Shown piece by piece: positions 60,830-64,000 of a DNA stretch of 64,000 nt. The notes under the pieces are model-generated. The model saw only the letters and a program-made list of their open reading frames with translations. It ran no database searches and was not told where the DNA came from. Numbering within the stretch: the stretch's first letter is position 1; each line of letters opens with the position of its first letter. The stretch is from RGIG9060 sp052173655 (lineage in GTDB: Bacteria > Spirochaetota > Spirochaetia > Treponematales > Treponemataceae): assembly GCA_052173655.1 (NCBI GenBank), contig JBQMYD010000001.1, positions 186,001 to 250,000 of the forward strand, given 5' to 3'. Both the position numbers and the translations under genes were made by a program.

Positions 60830-62443
60830 ATGAATGAAAAAAAATATGATTTGGGTTATCTTTCTATAATTCTGACGGATTTTAATTTTTCCTTATTTGA
60901 GAAAATAAAAGACATTGCATTACAATGCCGTAAGTTTATTGTAGGAATTCCTGCAGATTACGTTATGGCTCGTATTTACGGTGATGAACGTAACGGCTAT
61001 ACTGCAGAAAAAACAAAATTATTTTTAGACGAATTAAAATTTATCGACCAAGTGATTATTTTGGATTATATTAATTTTGGCTATCAAGATTTATGGAAGC
61101 AACTTAATTTTGATGTATGTTTTTATGGTAGCTGCTACGGAATTCAATTTGAAAAAGATAAAAAATTCTTTGCTTCAAATGGAGTTGATTTTTTACCTTT
61201 GCTTCCTTTGACTTGTAATCCTTCAAATAATATTGATAGCCTTGATTTAGCTTTAAAAAACGTTCAAAAAAATCAGAAAATCATACTCTTTGGAACAGGA
61301 AAATATTTTGACATTTTTGTTGAAAAATATGTTGAGCATTACAAAGTATCTTATGCTGTCGATAATACCCCAAAAAAATGGAATACCACAAAAAACGGTA
61401 TAAAAATAAAGTCTGTAGATTCACTAAAATCTGAAAGAGTACAGGATTGTCTTGTTATTTTATGCGGCAAAGACTATGAAAATATGCTGTTACAGTTAAA
61501 ATCTTTAGGGAACTTTAACTATCGAACTATGATCTTTAACGATAAAATTTCTCTTATTGAAGAAATGTATGTTACTTTACAAGCTGAAATTGCATATTTA
61601 GACTTTGCACACAAAAAGTTAAAAGATTTATTGTTTGAATTTGACAGAGTATGCAAAAAATATAATTTAAAATATTTTTTAATCTGCGGAAGTCTTATTG
61701 GAGCTATCAGACACAAAGGATTTATTTCATGGGATGATGACATGGATTTGACAATGACTCGTTCCGATTATGAAATATTAAAACAGGTTGCACCTAAAGA
61801 ATGGAAAGATAGCGATTACGAGCTTTTGCATTATGATTGTTTGGGAAAAAACGTATTTTTAGATTTTATGCCGCGTCTTATTTACTTAAAAGATGATTTT
61901 CCTACAAAGGTTTTTGATAAAGCAGGCAAAAAAATTTTTCCAAAATATGATAGAAAGGTTTTTATTGATATTTATCCGCTTGATAATGCCAGCGATAATG
62001 ATAGAAAACATAATTTTACAATGTTAAAAATGAAATTTGTTTACAATCTTTGTATGGGACACAGGGGAATTTTGGATTATTCTGAATATTCGAGGCTTCC
62101 AAAATGGCAGGTTAATACAATAAAATTTGTAAATTTTTTAGGAAAGCTTTTACCGTTTAAATTTCTTATAAAACGTTATGAAAAACTTGCTCAATATGCA
62201 AAAAAAGAAAAATGCAAAAACTATTTTATGTCAAGTTGTTCAATTATGTGCATAGAAAGAAAATTTGATAAAAAAATTTTTCAACAAGAAAAAAACGTAC
62301 CTTTTGAAGATATAGAGTGTGTAATCCCTGAAGATTATGATGCTCTTTTAAATGCTATGGGATACAAAAATTATATGAGTTTACCGCCACTTTCAATAAG
62401 GAAACCCTCTCATTATTTTAATTGTGATATTTCTATTTGGTAA
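60830..62443 (+). CDS. Degenerate cytidylyltransferase-like part - Rossmann-like module - LicD
   Basis: A 537-residue protein. Residues about 1-130 resemble a TagD-type cytidylyltransferase (RKFIVGIPADYV and the final strand FYGSCYG) but the HxGH motif is missing (LTDFNFSLF), so this part is likely inactive. Residues about 145-235 are the module (IILFGTGKYFDIF, AVDNTPKKWN). Residues about 258-537 are a LicD/FKTN phosphotransferase (FLICGSLIGAIRHKGFI, SWDDDMDL). LicD enzymes transfer phosphocholine or similar CDP-linked groups to sugars. The active LicD DDDxD is intact. Confidence 0.82.
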   Translation: MNEKKYDLGYLSIILTDFNFSLFEKIKDIALQCRKFIVGIPADYVMARIYGDERNGYTAEKTKLFLDELKFIDQVIILDYINFGYQDLWKQLNFDVCFYGSCYGIQFEKDKKFFASNGVDFLPLLPLTCNPSNNIDSLDLALKNVQKNQKIILFGTGKYFDIFVEKYVEHYKVSYAVDNTPKKWNTTKNGIKIKSVDSLKSERVQDCLVILCGKDYENMLLQLKSLGNFNYRTMIFNDKISLIEEMYVTLQAEIAYLDFAHKKLKDLLFEFDRVCKKYNLKYFLICGSLIGAIRHKGFISWDDDMDLTMTRSDYEILKQVAPKEWKDSDYELLHYDCLGKNVFLDFMPRLIYLKDDFPTKVFDKAGKKIFPKYDRKVFIDIYPLDNASDNDRKHNFTMLKMKFVYNLCMGHRGILDYSEYSRLPKWQVNTIKFVNFLGKLLPFKFLIKRYEKLAQYAKKEKCKNYFMSSCSIMCIERKFDKKIFQQEKNVPFEDIECVIPEDYDALLNAMGYKNYMSLPPLSIRKPSHYFNCDISIW

Positions 62444-62488
62444 AAATTGGTAAAACAAAGCAAAAAATAAAAATTAGGAAATAAAATT

Positions 62489-63808
62489 ATGCAAACAGAA
62501 CTTCCCCTTGCTTGGAAAAAAATAAAAAATATAGAGTCCGTTCAGGTTTTTAGAATTCCCGATGAGGATGAAAAATTAATAGAACAGGTAAAACAGGTTG
62601 AGATTGATTTATTGAATAAACTTCAAACCGTATGTGATGCAAACGGCATAAAAGTTTTTTTAATTTACGGTTCTCTTTTAGGTGCAGTTAGACACGGTTC
62701 GATAATTCCTGGAGATGATGATATTGACGTTGCTTTAATGCGTGAAGATTACGACAAATTAATGTCTTTACAAGGTGAATTTTCCGGAAAATATTTTTTA
62801 CAAACTCCGGAAAACGATATGTTTTTTAAAGGCGGTTATGCAAAACTTAGAAACACACAAACAACCGCAATAACTCCGGAAAATTGGTACGTAGATTGTT
62901 GCGAAGGAATAAGTATAGATATTTTTCCGATTGATAACTGTTCTACGTCAAAAGTCAAAGAAAAAATAAGGCAGATAAAAATAAAATTTTATCAAAGAAT
63001 GTTGTTTGCTTATTCATATGGTTTTTTTACTGCATACTTGGATATGAAAATGTTAATTTGGAAAGGATATAAATATCTTGGAAAACTTACAAAGCGAAAA
63101 AAAATAATTTCAAAACTTAACAAAGAGTTTACTTGTGGGGATAAAAAAAGCGATTCGGTATGTATTTATTGTCATTACACCCCTAAGGGAAAAAAACAAA
63201 ATTTCAAAAGAAAGTGGTTTGAAAAATTTGAGAAAATTCCGTTTGAAAATTTACAAGTTTTAATTCCGTCAGATTATGAAAAAATACTTTATTGCAGATA
63301 TAAAAATTTTTTGAGTTTTTCTGTAAATTCGGAAGATTCTAAATTACGACATGGTTTTTATTCATTAAAAGATTCTTATGATTATTATAAACCTAAATTC
63401 AGAAATTGTTGCAGACCTGTTCCGAAAGGAAAAAAGATTGTTTTTGCCGGCGATAGAATTTTATTAGATGAATTTTTTGAGCGTTTCGGAGCAAAATATA
63501 TGCCGGACTATTTTGTAGAGCTTGAAAAATTTAACTTGAAAATTCCTGAAATATATACAAATACGACAATACTTTCCCTGGAAGAATATCTAAAAATAAA
63601 AAGCAATGATCATTATTTTATTTTATCTTCTATTCATCTACATGAATCTGAATTACTTATAAAAAAAGCGGGTATCACTGATTATTTTATTTTTGTAAAA
63701 AACAGACTTTGGCTTTTATTTGCAAATTCACAGTCTATGATACAGGAAAAATTGTTGCGTTCAGGTACTGATAGTGCTTTGGACGGCATACTTGATAAAC
63801 TAAATTAA
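62489..63808 (+). CDS. LicD-family phosphotransferase with divergent C-terminal Rossmann-like module
   Basis: A 439-residue protein. Residues about 30-290 are LicD (VFLIYGSLLGAVRHGS, PGDDDIDVALM, CEGISIDIFPIDNCS). Residues about 315-430 show the strand pattern of the shared module without the G-x-G (KIVFAGDRILLDEF), so this copy is the most divergent. It is the second LicD in a row, separated from the first by 45 bases. A single AGGAAATAAAATT section precedes the ATG. Confidence 0.85.
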   Translation: MQTELPLAWKKIKNIESVQVFRIPDEDEKLIEQVKQVEIDLLNKLQTVCDANGIKVFLIYGSLLGAVRHGSIIPGDDDIDVALMREDYDKLMSLQGEFSGKYFLQTPENDMFFKGGYAKLRNTQTTAITPENWYVDCCEGISIDIFPIDNCSTSKVKEKIRQIKIKFYQRMLFAYSYGFFTAYLDMKMLIWKGYKYLGKLTKRKKIISKLNKEFTCGDKKSDSVCIYCHYTPKGKKQNFKRKWFEKFEKIPFENLQVLIPSDYEKILYCRYKNFLSFSVNSEDSKLRHGFYSLKDSYDYYKPKFRNCCRPVPKGKKIVFAGDRILLDEFFERFGAKYMPDYFVELEKFNLKIPEIYTNTTILSLEEYLKIKSNDHYFILSSIHLHESELLIKKAGITDYFIFVKNRLWLLFANSQSMIQEKLLRSGTDSALDGILDKLN

Positions 63809-63854
63809 ATGCTATATCATTACCGAACGTAGATGATGTTTTTTTGGATTGATT

Positions 63855-64000
63855 ATGAAAACCAGTATTATTTTTAAAATATTAAAATATCTTATAGTTA
63901 TTGCTTGTATTTCAGGAATAGTTTTTATTGCTTTTTTTCCTTTTCCATATAGAGAACTTACAGTGAAAGTATATGCTTTAAAAAGCAAAATTGTTTCTGA
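63855..64000 (+). CDS. Start of a membrane protein, cut by the window end
   Basis: An open frame runs from the ATG at 63855 to the last base. Its 48 visible residues begin MKTSIIFKILKYLIVIACISG, a single hydrophobic helix followed by FPFPYRELTVKV, suggesting a membrane-anchored or secreted protein. It is probably the next gene of the polysaccharide locus. No family can be assigned from this fragment. Confidence 0.55.
   Translation, partial: MKTSIIFKILKYLIVIACISGIVFIAFFPFPYRELTVKVYALKSKIVS

Noticed and set aside
1..64000. tRNA or rRNA genes, insertion sequences, CRISPR arrays
   Set aside because: The gaps are short and show no cloverleaf, transposase remnant, target duplication or regularly spaced repeats on reading.

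Overview
The window is A/T-rich bacterial DNA that looks like a spirochaete, most likely a Treponema or close relative. Grounds: a P83/100-type coiled-coil antigen, an Rnf-like cluster followed by a GH57-family gene, a FemAB-type peptidoglycan bridge enzyme joined to metG, and the codon and intergenic composition. The species cannot be named from sequence alone. I saw no tRNA, rRNA, insertion sequence or CRISPR array, and no gene-free stretch longer than about 300 bases.

Positions 1-2550 (+) hold the end of penicillin-binding protein 2 and rodA, the elongation peptidoglycan synthase pair. Positions 2704-11037 (-) are a tight six-gene run: metG, a FemAB-like transferase, rnz (tRNA 3' processing), then an ABC ATPase, a GldG-like permease and a DUF4340 protein. 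Positions 11090-19295 (-) hold a divergent-PAP2 protein, an unknown membrane protein, rnfC-D-G-E-A, a 91-residue membrane protein where rnfB would be expected, and a GH57-like protein. The Rnf-like subunits have lost almost every recognisable cofactor site except the two ferredoxin-type clusters of RnfC, and the GH57-like protein has lost its catalytic carboxylates.

Positions 19360-30224 hold mostly housekeeping genes on both strands: an RluA-type pseudouridine synthase, a P-loop/Asp23 fusion, a poly(A) polymerase/CCA-type nucleotidyltransferase, an RlmD-type rRNA methyltransferase, the P83/100 antigen, glycogen synthase, an aminotransferase, a membrane glycosyltransferase and a TPR protein. 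Several promoter-proximal genes here have a -10 box only 6-9 bases before the start codon and no Shine-Dalgarno, suggesting leaderless mRNAs.

Positions 30508-63808 (+) are one long surface-polysaccharide locus that continues past the window. It encodes UDP-galactofuranose supply (glf), CDP-3,6-dideoxyhexose synthesis (rfbF, rfbG, rfbH), CDP-glycerol-type supply and transfer (two TagD-like domains, one TagF-like domain, a glycerophosphodiesterase/phosphatase fusion), nonulosonic-acid synthesis (a NeuA-PseG fusion and NeuB) with a Maf-type transferase, several glycosyltransferases, two acetyltransferases, two acyltransferase-3 proteins and two LicD phosphotransferases. No flippase or polymerase is visible.

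The most unusual feature is a small Rossmann-like module (strand, G-x-G turn, then an acidic residue about 25 residues later) fused at the N-terminus, C-terminus or middle of 14 of the 17 proteins between 39637 and 63808, across at least eight unrelated enzyme families. It looks like a locus-wide shared accessory domain and is the best candidate in the window for an undescribed system.
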